DNA of 64,000 nucleotides from Fibrella arboris (GCF_041321095.1 NZ_JBGGWE010000004.1:372001-436000), one strand, 5' to 3'; counted from the first letter of the stretch, positions 42,778 through 52,439 are shown. Translations and numbers: made by a program. The notes: generated by a model not told the origin, from the sequence alone.

Positions 42778-44116
42778 AATTACAATAATCGCTAATCACT
42801 TTATAGGCCGGCGTATAGCCCAGCTCGCCTGATTTCGACAAATCCAGGCAGCCGCCATTGTCGTCGCCCAAACCGTGACGAATGATGCCCCGTACGTAAT
42901 AGGCCTCTGCGTAGCGTGGGTTCAGTTTGATAGCGCTGTTGCAATCGAGAATGGCCCCTTTCTGATCGTTTTGAGCCGATTTGATCATCCCTCGACTGAA
43001 ATACGCTTCGGCGTAGGTTGGATTTAGTTCAATCGCCTTGTTCAGGTCAGCAATAGCTGTTTTAGCGTCGCCCTGTTTGCTTTTGCTCATACCCCGGCTA
43101 AAATACGCCTCTGACCGTTCAGCGGATAGTTCATTTAGCTTGTTCCGTTCCTGCACGACATTACGCAGGTTATCGAGCGTGGCCCGGCTGATCCGTCCAT
43201 TAAAAAATACCTTCGACTCCGTATTGGTATTATTCAGTTCAATAGCCTGATTGAAATCCAGGATAGCGCCTTTCTGATCACCCAGTTTGCTACGGCAGAA
43301 ACCACGCCCGTAATACCCTTTGTAGTTGCTGGCATCCAGAACAATAGCCCGGTCGTAGTCAATATTAGCGCCTTTGAAGTCATCCAGTTTGCCTTTGGCA
43401 AATCCCCTGTTCAGAAACGACTCGGCATCATCGGGGGTTATCTCAATGGCTTTATTCAGGTCAGTGATCGCGCCACTGAAATCGCTTAACTCGATTCGCG
43501 AAGCGCCTCTGGCTGCATAAGGCTGCGATTTTTTAGGACTTAGTTCGATCAACTTGGTAAAATCGGCAAGGCTACCTGAGTACTCCTCCAGCTTTTGCTT
43601 TGTCATACCACGCGCATACAGCGCTGCCTGATTAGCAGGCTCCAGCTCGAGGGTACGGTTAAAATCCTGCAAAGCACCCCGATACTGTTCCAGCTTACTA
43701 CGGCTGGCTCCCCGGCTATAATAGGCCTGCGGATCTTCCGGGCTTAATTCGATAGCCCGACCAAAATCGAGCAAGGCTGACCGATGGTCGTCTTGCCGGC
43801 TTTTGCTGACCCCTCTGTTCAGGTACGCCAAGGCGTCTTTCGGATTGAGCTCGATAGCCCGGTCATAATCGAGAATGGCCCCCCGGTGATCTTTCAGATT
43901 CGCTTTGGCTAACCCCCTGTTGTAGTAGCTGGCAGCATTATCGGGATTCATTGTGATGGCCATACTAAAAGCCTGGAGCGCACCCGTAAAATCACCAGAG
44001 CGACTTTTAGTAACCCCACTCTCAAAATAATCGACGGCTGTTTGCTGAGCTAATGACGGTGCGCCAGCGATGAAGCTTACCAGCAACACTAGGGCAGGTA
44101 GAGTACGACGTATCAC
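42776..44116 (-). CDS. TPR-repeat protein, secreted
   Basis: 446 residues. A signal peptide (1-23, ending SLAQ) is followed by about eleven 34-residue TPR units, with a recurring pattern of the type GAILDYDRAIELNPKDALAY and YYNRGLAKAKL. One interruption (about 290-330, RISRATLDNLRNVVQERN) has a non-TPR stretch. No catalytic domain. It is probably a periplasmic or surface scaffold. The start codon is GTG at 44116. The last codons lie in the palindrome D region. Confidence 0.85.
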   Translation of the reverse strand: MIRRTLPALVLLVSFIAGAPSLAQQTAVDYFESGVTKSRSGDFTGALQAFSMAITMNPDNAASYYNRGLAKANLKDHRGAILDYDRAIELNPKDALAYLNRGVSKSRQDDHRSALLDFGRAIELSPEDPQAYYSRGASRSKLEQYRGALQDFNRTLELEPANQAALYARGMTKQKLEEYSGSLADFTKLIELSPKKSQPYAARGASRIELSDFSGAITDLNKAIEITPDDAESFLNRGFAKGKLDDFKGANIDYDRAIVLDASNYKGYYGRGFCRSKLGDQKGAILDFNQAIELNNTNTESKVFFNGRISRATLDNLRNVVQERNKLNELSAERSEAYFSRGMSKSKQGDAKTAIADLNKAIELNPTYAEAYFSRGMIKSAQNDQKGAILDCNSAIKLNPRYAEAYYVRGIIRHGLGDDNGGCLDLSKSGELGYTPAYKVISDYCN

Positions 44117-44266
44117 AAATGAAACAGGTTTAAGTTACGTAGCTATAGTTAGCTAATGGAGTTTAAAATTACAATATGGGACGTGGCACAACAAATTAAG
44201 TTTCCCTTGCTGGCCGACCTACTGTCTTTATTAACCTAAATGGTGTATACTCCCAGAAATATATCA

Positions 44267-44319
44267 GACAATTTGACATATATCAACAAGACAAAAACGC
44301 TTTTTTAAGACAAATTGTC
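44267..44319. promoter_or_regulatory. Two palindrome-like sites upstream of hsp20
   Basis: GACAATTTG (44267-44275) and CAAATTGTC (44311-44319) form a perfect 9-bp inverted pair, and each is itself nearly palindromic (GACAATTTGAC, and GACAAATTGTC with an A centre). They lie 70-130 bp upstream of the hsp20 ATG. They would suit an activator or repressor dimer. The regulator is unknown. Confidence 0.5.
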
Positions 44320-44331
44320 ACTAAATGGCAG

Positions 44332-44349
44332 TTGGTATTGGAATTGATT
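44332..44349 (+). promoter_or_regulatory. Possible sigma-54-type promoter of hsp20
   Basis: TTGGTATTGGAATTGATT resembles the sigma-54 consensus TTGGCAC-N5-TTGC: the -24 GG is present, and N10 further on comes GA where GC is expected. Two palindromic sites upstream fit the enhancer position. No TAnnTTTG element was found for this gene. The evidence is partial. Confidence 0.4.
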
Positions 44350-44395
44350 ATAGCTGTGTATCCTGCTCTCGAACGCAGTTAAACACGAAACAACC

Positions 44396-44830
44396 ATGAA
44401 CACCTTATCACGTATCAACGCAATGCCTACTTTATTCGACACTTTTTTCGGGCCTTCATACGCTACTCGCCCCTACGTTACCCGGTATACAAAACCAGCA
44501 GTAGCTACGCCAGCGGTTAATGTGAAAGACACCGAAGCCGCTTACTTCATTGATGTAGCTGCCCCTGGCGCGAAGAAAGAAAACTTCAGCCTATCGGTTA
44601 ATCAGCAAATCCTGACGTTAGCGTTCAAAAACGAAGAGAAAACCGAAGAAACCAAAGACGCCTACGTACGTCATGAGTTCAACGCTCAATCGTTTGAGCG
44701 TAGCTTCCGGTTGCCTAAAACGGTAAACGTAGAAGGCATCAAAGCCACGTACACCGATGGTATTCTAACCGTAGAACTTCCAAAAATGGAAGAGCCAAAA
44801 CCAGAAGTGAAACAAATTGACATTGCCTGA
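44396..44830 (+). CDS. Small heat shock protein, Hsp20/alpha-crystallin family
   Basis: ATP-independent holdase chaperone. 144 residues: a short N-terminal arm (TLFDTFFGPSYATRPY), the alpha-crystallin domain about 40-130 (AYFIDVAAPGAKKENFSLSVNQQ, YVRHEFNAQSFERSFRLPKTVN, ATYTDGILTVELPK), and a C-terminal tail without an obvious I-x-I motif. Length is normal. The promoter region upstream is unusual. A hairpin follows, shared with the convergent receptor gene. Confidence 0.93.
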   Translation: MNTLSRINAMPTLFDTFFGPSYATRPYVTRYTKPAVATPAVNVKDTEAAYFIDVAAPGAKKENFSLSVNQQILTLAFKNEEKTEETKDAYVRHEFNAQSFERSFRLPKTVNVEGIKATYTDGILTVELPKMEEPKPEVKQIDIA

Positions 44831-44869
44831 TCTGGTAGTCAGCCTGACCATCTGATTGATGGCATAAAA

Positions 44870-44897
44870 AAAGACCTTCCTGAATTGGAAGGTCTTT
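44870..44897. terminator. Bidirectional terminator between hsp20 and the second Oar-like receptor
   Basis: Perfect 11-bp arms AAAGACCTTCC and GGAAGGTCTTT around a 6-nt loop, with A and T tracts outside, 40 bp after hsp20. Confidence 0.8.
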
Positions 44898-44919
44898 CTT
44901 TATGTAGCTGTATAAGCAG

Positions 44920-47900
44920 TTAAAACGAGTAGCGAAGGCCAAACTGCATCTGCCAGCGCGATGATAGCTGATCAACAGAATAGGGCGAAGCTGGGTTGGC
45001 CCAGGTAAACGTTGGGTCACTGCCAGGTACGTTGCTCGCCGAGTAAGCTGGATTGGTGGCCCGGGCCAGCCCTACTGAAGCTGTTGAGTTGAACGTATTG
45101 GGCGAGAAGTAATAGTAGCCCAATTTCTTATCCACCAGATTCAGGAAATTGAAGATATCGTAGCTAAACTGAATCGTGTGGCGTCCCTGAAGCCGGAACT
45201 CGTGCAGCAATCGAAGATCCATGTTATTGTTCCAGGGCGTGCGACCCGCATTACGCTCCGTGTAATTTCCTTTGCGGCTACTCAGGTACGTGTCACTGTT
45301 CACAAAATTCATGAAATCCTGCGCCTGCGTGCCCGTTGGCAATAAGCGTTGCGCTTCGGCCAGATCGCGCGGGATGTAGGCCAACCCGGCAGACTGCGCC
45401 GATCCGGCAATGTTCGAGTTGATGTAACCCCAGGTGAACGGACTACCCGACTGGAACGAATAGAATAGGGTAAACGTCGTGGCATTCTTGGGATTCCAGG
45501 TCAGCCGGTAGTTGATGTTACCAACAATGCGGTGCCGGATGTCGAAGTTCGAGTACGCCAGTGATGGGTTGTTGGGAGAGAGCGACTGATTGAGTTGCCA
45601 GTTCGATTCCATCGAGTTCCGGATTCCATTCGAAATATCATACGATCTGCCGTAGGTATACGCCGCCGAGAAACCGATACCAGCAGCCACCTGGCGTTGC
45701 ACCTGGAACGTAAAGCTGTAGCGATAGCCCTGATCGGTATTCGACAACATATAGGCGTTGGCGAAATTTGAATTGATCCGTTGGGCACCGGCCGACCCGT
45801 TTGCCGCCACATAAATAGGCTGTTGCTGGCTGGCATCGAAGCTGTAGTACCGTACGGTATCTTTCGTGTTTACCTGCTGAAACTTAACATCCTGGATCAC
45901 CTGCGTATACAGCCCTTCTACCGTGAATTTGTACCGCCCAACGGTATAGTCTACGGCCAGGTTATTCCGCCACATCTGGGGCATCTTAAAATTGTTCGCT
46001 ACCAGATCAACCTGCGTGGTACGGGTTGTCGAATTGGCCGCATTGAACCCGGATGCGCCACCGGTAGCCGGATTCAGTGGGTCGCCTTTCGGGCGGCTGG
46101 CAGCGGCGGCAGTAGCAATGTTGTTGTAGTCGTAGGCCCCAAAGCCAACCCCATCATTGTAGTAGGCGTAACCAAGCCAGGCAAACGGAATCCGCCCGGT
46201 GAACGTACCTGACCCACCGCGAATGATCAGACTCCGATCGCCCAGTGCATCAAAATTGAAGCCGAGGCGGAAGGACGGTTGACTAATGTTCAGGAACTGG
46301 TTATTGATCTGATTGATTGGGGTCTGCGTGGTATAGGTAGTGCCGTAATTCTGATTCAGCACCGTAGCAGGTACCTGTGGGTTCAGGCCAGGATGCTTTG
46401 GTAATCCCGCGTAATCGATCCTGACGCCGGGCGACAGGCGCAGGTTGTTGGTCACCTGAAAATCATCCTGAAAATACAGGCTCATCAGGTTCACGTTGAA
46501 CGATGAGTACGGATTATTCACCTGGTAGTCGCGGTTGTTCTGCGCATCATTCAACGCGTAAGAGCCCCGCACCCGATTGGGCAGTTGCGCCAGAAAATCA
46601 GTTGGGTTCCGGTACGCGATCCGGCCATTCAGCGCGTTCACGAAGCCGTACGTAATGGCATATAATTCGTTATGCGTACCCAGGGTGAAAGCGTGTTTGC
46701 CCTTGAAAAACGACAGGTTATCGGTCACCTCAAACGTATTCTGGCGGAGGTTGAATACGGTGGCTTCCCGGTCATTACCCAGCAGAATGGTCCCGCCGTT
46801 GTATCCAATTTCTACCTGCGGAAACGACTGGTTGTTAGACAGTGGCGTGCGGTAATCATGCACGGTTGAATAACCGAGTATCAGGCTGTTTGATATATTG
46901 AGCTTGCCACCAAACCGACTTTTCAACTCAGCCACGGTGCTGCTCTGGTCATTATTCTGGCGATAATCGATGCTGCCGAAGCGAAAATTCAACGCATCCC
47001 GTTCCAGGTTCGTGGCTTCCGAAAACACCGTGTTGTTGCGCAGCGTAAGCTGGTGTTTATCCGATATATTCCAGTCCATCCGGTTGAAAAATTTCGTGCT
47101 CTTCGAATAAATGCTGTAATCGCCCTGATACGCGCCGGCATCGAAACCGTACTGCTGCTTCACAAAATCACTGATGCTCTGGGCCAATGCCGCGTCTTTA
47201 ATCAGCGACGAAGACGTACCTGCCTGAAAGAGCACCGGGTCACGCCGTTCCGTAATTTCTTCACTGGTAAAGAAAAACAGTTTGTTTTTGATCAGCGGCA
47301 GGCCGACCCGAACGCCCGTTTGCACGTCATGATAAGCCGCAGGAAACTTGCTGCTGGTGCCATCGGCACCGCTATACTGCCCCACCAGCGACGCATTTCT
47401 GCCGTAGGCATACACCGAACCTGTCACTTCGTTGGTACCACTCCGGGTAACTGCATTGACAGAGCCGCCCAGAAAATTCCCGATTTTCACATCGAAGGGA
47501 GCCAGATAAACCTGCACATCCTGAATGGCGTCGAGCGAAACGGGGTTTGTGCGCGTACTCGAACCGGGTTGCCCGGACGTACCTGTTGTGCCGCCCAGCG
47601 ACGGACTAAACCCGATGGCATCGTTGTTGATCGTACCGTCTATGGTTACGTTGTTGTAACGGAAGTTGGTACCGGCAAATGAGTTGGTATTTGTAGCCTG
47701 CGGCGTAAGCCGGGTAATATCCTGAAAACTACGCGACAGTGTCGGCAACTGCCTGATCGATGCTTCGCCTATAGTAACACCGGCTCCCTGACGATCTCCG
47801 CCGCGCGTTGCCTTAACGACTACCTCGCCCAGGCGCTGACTATCGCTTTTCAGCGCAACATCCTGCCCCTGGTTCGAGCCCAGGCTAAGATTCAGATCCC

Positions 47901-48168
47901 GACGGGTTTCGGCAACGTACCCAACATAGGTAACCTGCATTTCGTAAGGGCCACCCGGCGTCATATTGAAGATCCGGTAACGACCATCTACATCCGTAAC
48001 AGCGCCATAGCGGGTACCGGTCGGTATGTGTGTCAGTTGAACGGTGGCGCCAATCAGGGCATCGCCTTTGGCTTCAAGCACGCGCCCATCAATTGAACTG
48101 GTTGTTATCTGTGCCCAAAGGCTACTGGTTATCAATAAGCTCAAAAAGGTAAAAAGTCCCTGTTTCAT
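44920..48168 (-). CDS. TonB-dependent receptor, Oar-like (second paralogue)
   Basis: 1082 residues from ATG 48168 (a second ATG at 48177 is possible). Signal peptide about 1-19 (SLWAQ), carboxypeptidase-like Ig domain about 21-110 (SSIDGRVLEAKGDALIGATVQLTH, GRYRIFNMTPGGPYEMQVTYVGYVAE), plug with EVVVKATRGGDRQGAG and NNVTIDGTINNDAIG, and a large barrel ending in FGLRYSF. It shares this layout with the receptor at 19875-23258 and looks like a paralogue. Several ACGTACCT/C copies lie in it. Its substrate is not predictable. Confidence 0.88.
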   Translation of the reverse strand: MKQGLFTFLSLLITSSLWAQITTSSIDGRVLEAKGDALIGATVQLTHIPTGTRYGAVTDVDGRYRIFNMTPGGPYEMQVTYVGYVAETRRDLNLSLGSNQGQDVALKSDSQRLGEVVVKATRGGDRQGAGVTIGEASIRQLPTLSRSFQDITRLTPQATNTNSFAGTNFRYNNVTIDGTINNDAIGFSPSLGGTTGTSGQPGSSTRTNPVSLDAIQDVQVYLAPFDVKIGNFLGGSVNAVTRSGTNEVTGSVYAYGRNASLVGQYSGADGTSSKFPAAYHDVQTGVRVGLPLIKNKLFFFTSEEITERRDPVLFQAGTSSSLIKDAALAQSISDFVKQQYGFDAGAYQGDYSIYSKSTKFFNRMDWNISDKHQLTLRNNTVFSEATNLERDALNFRFGSIDYRQNNDQSSTVAELKSRFGGKLNISNSLILGYSTVHDYRTPLSNNQSFPQVEIGYNGGTILLGNDREATVFNLRQNTFEVTDNLSFFKGKHAFTLGTHNELYAITYGFVNALNGRIAYRNPTDFLAQLPNRVRGSYALNDAQNNRDYQVNNPYSSFNVNLMSLYFQDDFQVTNNLRLSPGVRIDYAGLPKHPGLNPQVPATVLNQNYGTTYTTQTPINQINNQFLNISQPSFRLGFNFDALGDRSLIIRGGSGTFTGRIPFAWLGYAYYNDGVGFGAYDYNNIATAAAASRPKGDPLNPATGGASGFNAANSTTRTTQVDLVANNFKMPQMWRNNLAVDYTVGRYKFTVEGLYTQVIQDVKFQQVNTKDTVRYYSFDASQQQPIYVAANGSAGAQRINSNFANAYMLSNTDQGYRYSFTFQVQRQVAAGIGFSAAYTYGRSYDISNGIRNSMESNWQLNQSLSPNNPSLAYSNFDIRHRIVGNINYRLTWNPKNATTFTLFYSFQSGSPFTWGYINSNIAGSAQSAGLAYIPRDLAEAQRLLPTGTQAQDFMNFVNSDTYLSSRKGNYTERNAGRTPWNNNMDLRLLHEFRLQGRHTIQFSYDIFNFLNLVDKKLGYYYFSPNTFNSTASVGLARATNPAYSASNVPGSDPTFTWANPASPYSVDQLSSRWQMQFGLRYSF

Positions 48169-48346
48169 GTCAATCATTCATTGATCAGGACAAAGGACAA
48201 GGGGTCATCTTAAACCCGAATTAAAGAACACCACCTGGTTTATTACCATTCTGTTATTTTTTACAGCGTTGATTTAACATAAAATGAGCTTAGAAATCGC
48301 TGGGGCCGTTTCTAAGCCCATCTAGCTAATCGGGAGAATTTAAAGG

Positions 48347-48907
48347 CTATTCCGGGTCAACCAGCCAGATCCGGTCCTGTTCAGCTCCCTGCTCCGTCCA
48401 TTCAACCAACACCCGCTGCGTATCGAGCGTGTGAACGCGCTGACCCACGTAATCAGGCTTAATTGGAAGATCTCGGTTGTAGAGCCGATCAATTAATACA
48501 AGCAACTCTACCTTACGCGGGCGCCCGAAGGCCGTCATGGCATCCAGTGCCGCCCGCACCATACGACCGGTCGCCATCACATCGTCGATCAAAATGACTC
48601 GCTTGTTCTCAAGCAGGAACGGGACGTTCGTTGTGTTCGCGCGCAGGGGTGAATCACGGCGGCGGAAGTCATCGCGGTAAAAGGTCGCGTCAAGATATCC
48701 CAGTGGTACGGTCACGCCAGGGTTCGTGCCTGCCAGTGTCCGATTAAGCTCACGCACGACCCGTTCGGCAAAATAAATGCCGCGCGGCTGCAGGCCCAGC
48801 ACTACCGAGTTGGCAAAATCGTTGTGGTTTTCAATCAACTCCTGACTCAGGCGACTGATGACGATCTCCAGCAACGGGCTGGACAACACGAGACGTTTTT
48901 GATTCAT
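48347..48907 (-). CDS. pyrR: Bifunctional pyr operon regulator / uracil phosphoribosyltransferase PyrR
   Basis: PRTase-fold protein of 186 residues: PRPP loop ILIDDVMATGRMVRAALDAM near 103-122, the VLGLQPRGIYFAERV segment, PLGYLDATFYRDDF, and KVELLVLIDR. Some PyrR enzymes bind pyr mRNA and attenuate the operon, others only make UMP. No pyr operon or attenuator lies nearby, and DDVMATGRM differs from the usual DDVLYTGRT. RNA-binding is therefore uncertain. Divergent from pth across a 108-bp spacer. Confidence 0.85.
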   Translation of the reverse strand: MNQKRLVLSSPLLEIVISRLSQELIENHNDFANSVVLGLQPRGIYFAERVVRELNRTLAGTNPGVTVPLGYLDATFYRDDFRRRDSPLRANTTNVPFLLENKRVILIDDVMATGRMVRAALDAMTAFGRPRKVELLVLIDRLYNRDLPIKPDYVGQRVHTLDTQRVLVEWTEQGAEQDRIWLVDPE

Positions 48908-49015
48908 GCCTTAAAAGTAGGTTTCCGGCGGTAGTTTCTGGCTTTCAGCTACCAATTTTATGACCTTTGCACCCACAAAATTCTTATTACAAACGCATTC
49001 ATTTTTAGCAAATCA

Positions 49016-49576
49016 ATGAAATTTTTGATTGTAGGCCTCGGCAATATCGGCCCCGAATATGCCCTGACACGGCACAATGCGGGTTTTATGGTACTCGATA
49101 GGTTGGCTGCACAACACGGGTTCTCTTTTACCATGAACCGGCTTGCGTATACAGCTAGCTGGTCGCACAAAGGCCGGCAGTTCGTCTTCATCAAGCCCAC
49201 AACCTTTATGAACCTGAGCGGGAAGGCCGTATCATACTACATGAAGCAGGAACATATCCCGATCGAGAATATCCTGATACTGACCGATGATAAGGACATT
49301 GCCTTTGGCAAACTGCGAATGAAACCCAAAGGCTCTCCCGGCGGACACAACGGCCTCAAGAGCATAGACGAGTTGCTGGGCACCCAGGAGTATGCCCGAT
49401 TACGGATCGGCATTGGCAATGATTTCTCGCGGGGCCGGCAAATTGATTTCGTGCTGGGCCAGTTTCCAGAAGATGAATTGATTCAATTGCCCGATTTTCT
49501 GGATCGGGCTGGCGAGGCTGTAGTTAGTTTTTGCACTATGGGCATACAGAACACCATGAATAATTACAACCAATGA
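49016..49576 (+). CDS. pth: Peptidyl-tRNA hydrolase
   Basis: Releases peptides from prematurely dropped peptidyl-tRNAs. 186 residues with the catalytic His20 in TRHNAGF, GLGNIGPEY near 7-15, FIKPTTFMNLSGKAV, the GGHNGLKSI motif near 109-117, and LRIGIGNDFSRGRQIDFVLGQF. Length and order are normal. A GACCTTTG element (48962-48969) upstream may be its -7 box. Confidence 0.95.
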   Translation: MKFLIVGLGNIGPEYALTRHNAGFMVLDRLAAQHGFSFTMNRLAYTASWSHKGRQFVFIKPTTFMNLSGKAVSYYMKQEHIPIENILILTDDKDIAFGKLRMKPKGSPGGHNGLKSIDELLGTQEYARLRIGIGNDFSRGRQIDFVLGQFPEDELIQLPDFLDRAGEAVVSFCTMGIQNTMNNYNQ

Positions 49577-49816
49577 TATAACTATTTAAAGAATTTTTGA
49601 ATTATACCAAGAGTCATCAAGTGTAGGTAGTAACAAATCAGAGGAGAATATTATTCTTAATAATCTGAATATTCGATAGATAATTTGGGTAAAACGGCTA
49701 ATATTTTGCTTTTTCACGAAACATTATTTTGTTAGGCCACTAATAACCAGCCAAAGTTTGTAAACTTCCTGGAATGCACTCGTGTTCTATCACTGAACAT
49801 AAAATAGAATAAAACA

Positions 49817-50263
49817 ATGAAAACGCGTGTTATCTTTGCATCGTTGATTCTTGGATTAAGTATCACGGCAACATCCAACGCGGCCATTGGCGTAGCTACC
49901 ACCACAATCGATGATAGCCCGGCTGCCAATAAGCCAGCGGGAACAATGTTAGTTAATGGGTCAGAAAAACTGTTCGGCGTTTACGCAGATCAAAAAATGA
50001 ACCGCCTGACTCGTCAGCCCGAGTGGCAGACCATGATGGATGTAGTGACCAGGTACAACGAGAATCCCGTTTCGGTGTTGACCCTTTCAGCAGCCGAACG
50101 TGCCAAATTCAAGCAGGCTTCGTCAGCAGTGACAAAGCAACTGGCTAAGCAAAAAGACGACGTTGCCAGCCTGTGGTTAAACCAGGTGAACAATACCGTT
50201 AAAACGATATCTTACTTCTGGGTAGTGAGCCAGGAAGTACCACAATTGCCTGATAATGAGTAG
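49817..50263 (+). CDS. Small secreted protein of unknown function
   Basis: 148 residues. A signal peptide (1-22, ending SNAA) is followed by a mature part of about 125 residues: a disordered stretch, then helices (SEKLFGVYADQKMNRLTRQPEWQTMMDVVTRYN, and a KFKQASSAVTKQLAKQKDDV helix). No known domain. It is framed by a 240-bp AT-rich spacer and a strong terminator, so it is a single gene. No relation to pth is suggested. Confidence 0.7.
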   Translation: MKTRVIFASLILGLSITATSNAAIGVATTTIDDSPAANKPAGTMLVNGSEKLFGVYADQKMNRLTRQPEWQTMMDVVTRYNENPVSVLTLSAAERAKFKQASSAVTKQLAKQKDDVASLWLNQVNNTVKTISYFWVVSQEVPQLPDNE

Positions 50264-50359
50264 TTATAAAATCTACCATTTTAGTTGGGTTCTTGGAACA
50301 AGAACGAGTTTAAGTTAGTTTTTCAAGTAGAAAAGGTTAAGGGTTTAGGAATAGTCAGT

Positions 50360-50394
50360 AAAGGGCCGGGTCGATGATCCGGCCCTTTCTTTTT
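50360..50394 (+). terminator. Intrinsic terminator after the small secreted protein gene
   Basis: Perfect 10-bp arms AAAGGGCCGG and CCGGCCCTTT around a 9-nt loop, followed by CTTTTTT. It is about 97 bp after the stop. Confidence 0.85.
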
Positions 50395-50478
50395 TGTCAA
50401 TGTGACCGTTGGCTGGCGTTTTCCTTCAAGCGGTTTCGGTTTTCACCAGGAGCAGCTCGTTTGCAGAACAAGCCAGTC

Positions 50479-50486
50479 TATCTTTG
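50479..50486 (+). promoter_or_regulatory. -7 element TATCTTTG for the AraC-type regulator
   Basis: Perfect TAnnTTTG, 20 nt before the ATG at 50506. It lies inside the upstream extension of the longer frame, which supports the shorter start. Confidence 0.6.
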
Positions 50487-50505
50487 TTTTTTACAACGAT
50501 CTGTC

Positions 50506-51435
50506 ATGAAGCAAAAGTCACTCGAAGAGTTGTATGTCAAAATGGCACCGGTGGCTGCTGAAGCATCAGGTACGTTGTCATCTATGGGAATGCAGCGGGA
50601 GGTCGGGCATTTCAATGTGTTCAATGTGGAAGATCTGATGCGTAGCAACCGCGACAAGCCGCCAATGACCTTTGACCGGCGGGCCTTCTACAAAATCAGC
50701 CTGATTCGTGGACGAAGTCAGGTCGAGTACGCTGATCAGGTCATTGATGTTGATCAATGTGCCATTTGGTTTGCTACGTCGCGGGTGCCCTACCGCTGGT
50801 TGCCGGGCGATTCAGCGCAGGTTGGCTATTTCTGCATTTTTACCGACGAGTTTCTGCTACCGGCGAAAGGCGGGATGAATCTGGACGAGCTATCCATTTT
50901 CCAGCCGGGTAGTTGCCCGATCTGGTCGGTAACAAACGACGAATATGTAGCCATAGAGGCTATATTTCTGAAGATGACGCAGGAAATAACATCTACTTTT
51001 TCGTATAAGTACGACCTGCTTCGGGCCTATCTGCTCGAACTGATCTACCTGGGGCAAAAGCTTCAGCCTGCTACGGCGCTCACGCCCACTCACTCTGCGT
51101 CGGCACGGTTAGCTACCCTGTTTGCTGCACTATTGGAACGGCAATTCCCCCTCGAAAGTCCACAGCAACAACTACGTCTGCGTACAGCCAACGATTATGC
51201 GAACCAGCTGGCCGTACATGTTAACCATCTGAACCGGGTATTGAAAGAAACAACCGGCCAGACAACCACTAAATTGATTAGCAACCGGGTTCTACAGGAA
51301 GCCAAAATCATGTTAAAGCAAACGAACTGGACCGTCTCGGAAATTGCCGAAAGCCTGGGTTTTGCGGATGTGGCCCATTTCTGCAATTTTTTCAAACGCC
51401 AGACGGGGCTTGTTCCGGGCGCACTGCGGGCCTAA
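50506..51435 (+). CDS. AraC-family transcriptional regulator
   Basis: 309 residues from ATG 50506. An N-terminal AraC-type cupin-like effector domain (about 20-190) precedes a C-terminal double helix-turn-helix domain (about 215-309: NQLAVHVNHLNRVLKETTGQTTTKLISNRVLQEAKIML, VSEIAESLGFADVAHFCNFFKRQTGLVPGALR). It lies 108 bp upstream of the frameshifted epimerase on the same strand and probably regulates it or a sugar or stress function; this is an inference from position. Confidence 0.9.
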   Translation: MKQKSLEELYVKMAPVAAEASGTLSSMGMQREVGHFNVFNVEDLMRSNRDKPPMTFDRRAFYKISLIRGRSQVEYADQVIDVDQCAIWFATSRVPYRWLPGDSAQVGYFCIFTDEFLLPAKGGMNLDELSIFQPGSCPIWSVTNDEYVAIEAIFLKMTQEITSTFSYKYDLLRAYLLELIYLGQKLQPATALTPTHSASARLATLFAALLERQFPLESPQQQLRLRTANDYANQLAVHVNHLNRVLKETTGQTTTKLISNRVLQEAKIMLKQTNWTVSEIAESLGFADVAHFCNFFKRQTGLVPGALRA

Positions 51436-51543
51436 AACCATTGTTTGAATTATTCAGTAAATAGTTTGACCTGCGCAGCCCCATCGCCAGCTATCCGGTA
51501 GACCTTTGTTGCCCAATCAGCAATCAAACTCAACCAGCTTCTT

Positions 51544-52424
51544 ATGCGTGTTTTCGTAACTGGCGCAACGGGCTTCATTGGCTCGGCCCTTGTTCAGGAA
51601 TTAATTGGCTCAGGCCACCAGGTGCTCGGTCTTGCCCGCTCAGATGCCGCCGCTCAGGCACTTGCCGCTGCTGGTGCCGACGCCCATATGGGTTCCCTCG
51701 ACGACCTCGATAGCCTGAAGCGTGGCGCCGCCGCTGCGGATGGTGTTGTTCACCTGGCTTTCATTCACGATTTTGCCGCCTACGCCGCCGCCGGTGAGGC
51801 AGACCGGCGCGCCATTGAAACGCTTGGCAACGCACTTATCGGGTCAGCCCGTCCACTCATCGTGACGGCCGGTCTGGCCGGTTTTTCATTAGGTCGCCCC
51901 ACTACCGAGCTCGATGTACCGGCCGCCTCGCCCCGCCTGTCTGAAAAGACAGCCATGAAATTGGCAGCGCAGGGCGTACACGCCTCAGTAGTTCGCCTGG
52001 CCCCCTCTGTGCATGACGACGGCGATTACGGATTGTGCCTACCCTCATTACTATCGCCCGTCAGAAGGGCGTGGCGGCCTATGTAGGCGACGGATTGAAC
52101 CGCTGGCCTGCCGTGCACCGGCTCGATGCGGCCCGTCTTTTCCGGCTGGCGCTGGAAAAAGGAGCGATAGGAGTCAGCTATCACGGTGTTGCCGACGAAG
52201 GCGTTCCCATGCGCGACATTGCCGCTGTAGTTGGCCGCCATTTGAACGTACCTGTGGCTTCCGTAACGCCCGAGGAGGCCGCCACTCATTTCGGTTGGAT
52301 GTCGCGTTTTGTTGGCATGGACGTTCCGGCTACCAGTACCATCACGCAGCAACAGCTAGGCTGGCATCCCGGCCACTCATCACTGTTGGCTGACCTGGAA
52401 AACGGGCGCTATTTTACCAAATAG
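51544..52424 (+). pseudogene. NAD(P)-dependent extended SDR (epimerase-like), interrupted by a frameshift
   Basis: One gene in two frames. The first part (51544 to about 52033) reads TGATGFIG near 6-13, the Rossmann nucleotide loop, up to VVRLAPSVHDDGDYG. The second (from about 52035) reads VPTLITIARQKGVAAYVGDGLNRWPAVHRLDAARLFRLAL, the continuation typical of this SDR subfamily, to FTK at 52424. A single extra T in the T run at 52033-52034 would give GFVPTLI and join both. The gene follows the AraC regulator. Either a real frameshift mutation or a sequencing error. Confidence 0.8.
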
Positions 52425-52439
52425 GCGCGTCGAATTTCC

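Noticed and set aside
44273..44300. TTGACATATATC-like sigma-70 -35 box before hsp20
   Set aside because: Bacteroidota use TTG/TAnnTTTG promoters and no matching -10 box is found at the right distance.
44267..44319. CIRCE element for HrcA control of hsp20
   Set aside because: The palindrome sequence GACAATTTG does not match TTAGCACTC-N9-GAGTGCTAA.
48347..48907. Attenuator or pyr operon controlled by PyrR
   Set aside because: No pyr biosynthesis genes or terminator/antiterminator leader are adjacent.
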